The notes beneath the pieces are model-generated. The model ran no database searches, had not been told where the DNA came from, and worked only from the letters and a program-made list of their open reading frames with translations. A program made the translations under genes and the position numbers. DNA of 5,281 nt from a bacterium. GTDB taxonomy: Bacteria > Pseudomonadota > Alphaproteobacteria > Caulobacterales > Hyphomonadaceae. The stretch is from positions 1 to 5,281 of the forward strand of contig JAVBYB010000124.1 in NCBI GenBank assembly GCA_030824255.1. The letters are read 5' to 3'. The first letter of the stretch is position 1, and each line of letters begins with the position of its first letter. Positions 4,448-5,281 of the stretch are shown in pieces.

Positions 4448-5281
4448 CACGCTACTCCTTCATCGGCATAGGCTACTGACTCTTCGATAGGCTTTGGCTG
4501 CAGCGGCATACGGATATCGACCCGCGCACCGGCTGCGGCGCGCTCATTGTCGCCGAGCCAGATGCGGCCGCCATGATCTTCAACGATGCGCGTTACGATG
4601 GCGAGACCCAGGCCCACGCCGTTTTTGCGCGTCGTCACATAGGGTTCGAGCAGGCGCTCGCGATCCTCAACCGGGAAGCCGGGACCATTGTCGCGCACGG
4701 TAACCTGCACCTCTTCGCCGTCGCGGAAGATGTCGATCGCCACCCCGCCCTTCACGATGGCGCCTGTTTCAAGCTGGCGATCCACAGCCTCGGCCGCGTT
4801 CTTCACGAGGTTGGTCAGCGCCTGCGCGAGCATCCGCTCGTCGCCCAGGAGTTCAACAGGCTGCGGCGGCGCGGTAACGGTCACGGCGATGGACGGCGTC
4901 GTCATGCGTTGCGAGAACGCAACGCCTTCCACCATATCGACCAGGCTGAACTTGCCGAATGTCGGTTTGGGCATCCGCGCGAAGCCCGAGAACTCTTCCA
5001 CCATGCGTCCGATATCCGCGACCTGTCGTGTGATCGTGTCAGTGCAGCGCTCGAACGTCTCGCGATCCGTCGTAATCTGGCTGGAGAATCGGCGGCGCAA
5101 GCGTTCAGCGGCAAGCTGAATCGGCGTCAGCGGATTGCGTATCTCATGCGCGATCCGCCGCGCCACATCGCGCCAAGCCGCCTGACGCTGGCCCATGACC
5201 AGCCGCGTCGTATCGTGAAAAGTGATGACGGCGCCGGCGCCGTCCATCTCAGGCGCCACTCTTACCTGCAGGTGCAGCGTG
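4447..5281 (-). CDS. ntrY: NtrY sensor histidine kinase (partial, C-terminal catalytic part)
   Basis: NtrY is a membrane-bound sensor kinase that phosphorylates NtrX. Only the last 277 complete codons are present; the frame is open to the right edge, so the transmembrane, HAMP and most PAS sequence lies outside. The piece opens with the end of a PAS-like domain (GAVITFHDTTRL). The dimerisation and phosphorylation helix follows, with RRIAHEIRNPLTPIQLAAER; its phospho-acceptor histidine codon is at 5146-5148. The catalytic domain has an N box LTNLVKNAAEAV, G1 RDNGPGFP and the F/G2 region EPYVTTRKNGVGLGLAIV, so it looks active. HEIRNPLTPIQL with ERLRRR is characteristic of NtrY rather than NtrB. 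An in-frame GTG at 5257-5259 is internal and not a start. The TGA stop overlaps the ntrX ATG by one base. Confidence 0.95.
   Translation of the reverse strand, partial: TLHLQVRVAPEMDGAGAVITFHDTTRLVMGQRQAAWRDVARRIAHEIRNPLTPIQLAAERLRRRFSSQITTDRETFERCTDTITRQVADIGRMVEEFSGFARMPKPTFGKFSLVDMVEGVAFSQRMTTPSIAVTVTAPPQPVELLGDERMLAQALTNLVKNAAEAVDRQLETGAIVKGGVAIDIFRDGEEVQVTVRDNGPGFPVEDRERLLEPYVTTRKNGVGLGLAIVTRIVEDHGGRIWLGDNERAAAGARVDIRMPLQPKPIEESVAYADEGVA
4455..4460 (-). promoter_or_regulatory. Ribosome binding site for ntrX inside the ntrY 3' end
   Basis: AAGGAG on the minus strand lies 7 nt before the ATG and only 4 nt before the alternative GTG, so it favours the ATG. Its location in the last ntrY codons, with the TGATG overlap, indicates translational coupling that keeps kinase and regulator levels linked. 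Confidence 0.75.

Noticed and set aside
4448..4450. GTG start for ntrX
   Set aside because: It is only 4 nt from AAGGAG, whereas the next codon is an ATG at optimal 7-nt spacing that overlaps the ntrY stop.
5257..5259. GTG as the start of a short 270-residue histidine kinase
   Set aside because: The frame stays open to the window edge and the residues before it fit the end of the NtrY PAS domain, so this is an internal valine.

Overview
The window looks like conserved chromosomal core from an alphaproteobacterium. The evidence is high-GC coding sequence, the order ntrY-ntrX-hfq-hflX on one strand, an alphaproteobacterial-type Hfq, and a MurA preceded by a short basic protein. A Caulobacterales or Hyphomonadaceae-like host fits the Hfq and GANTC observations, but this is an impression from memory and was not tested. 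No mobile element, phage gene, CRISPR array or obvious genomic island is visible.

Right-hand block (about 5281 down to 1306, all minus strand): the C-terminal half of the NtrY sensor kinase (cut by the window edge) overlaps the NtrX response regulator by 1 nt (TGATG). A 181-bp gap with several small inverted repeats follows, then hfq. The hfq stop codon is followed directly, in the same frame, by the TTG start of hflX. NtrYX is a two-component system linked to nitrogen, redox and envelope control. Hfq is the sRNA chaperone, and HflX is the ribosome-splitting and rescue GTPase. The kinase/regulator pair thus sits upstream of two post-transcriptional stress proteins, although the 181-bp gap suggests hfq may have its own promoter.

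Middle block (about 1306 to 1046): a 185-bp stretch without a convincing gene holds an 18-bp perfect palindrome. It separates the 3' ends of hflX (minus) and a tRNA-Thr(GGU) gene (plus), which are convergent. The tRNA carries an encoded CCA, a mismatched anticodon-stem pair, and a leader and trailer that are perfectly complementary over 8 nt.

Left-hand block (about 974 down to 1, minus strand): a 57-codon basic small protein of unknown function, then a 54-bp spacer, then the first 248 complete codons of murA, which encodes the first committed enzyme of peptidoglycan synthesis. Four GANTC sites lie within 118 bp around the murA start.

I found no clear undescribed multi-gene system. The observations most worth checking are small-scale: the tRNA leader/trailer pairing, the inverted repeat that captures the hfq start codon, the zero-gap in-frame hfq-hflX junction, the GANTC cluster at murA, the small protein upstream of murA, and an NtrX without a GAFTGA loop.
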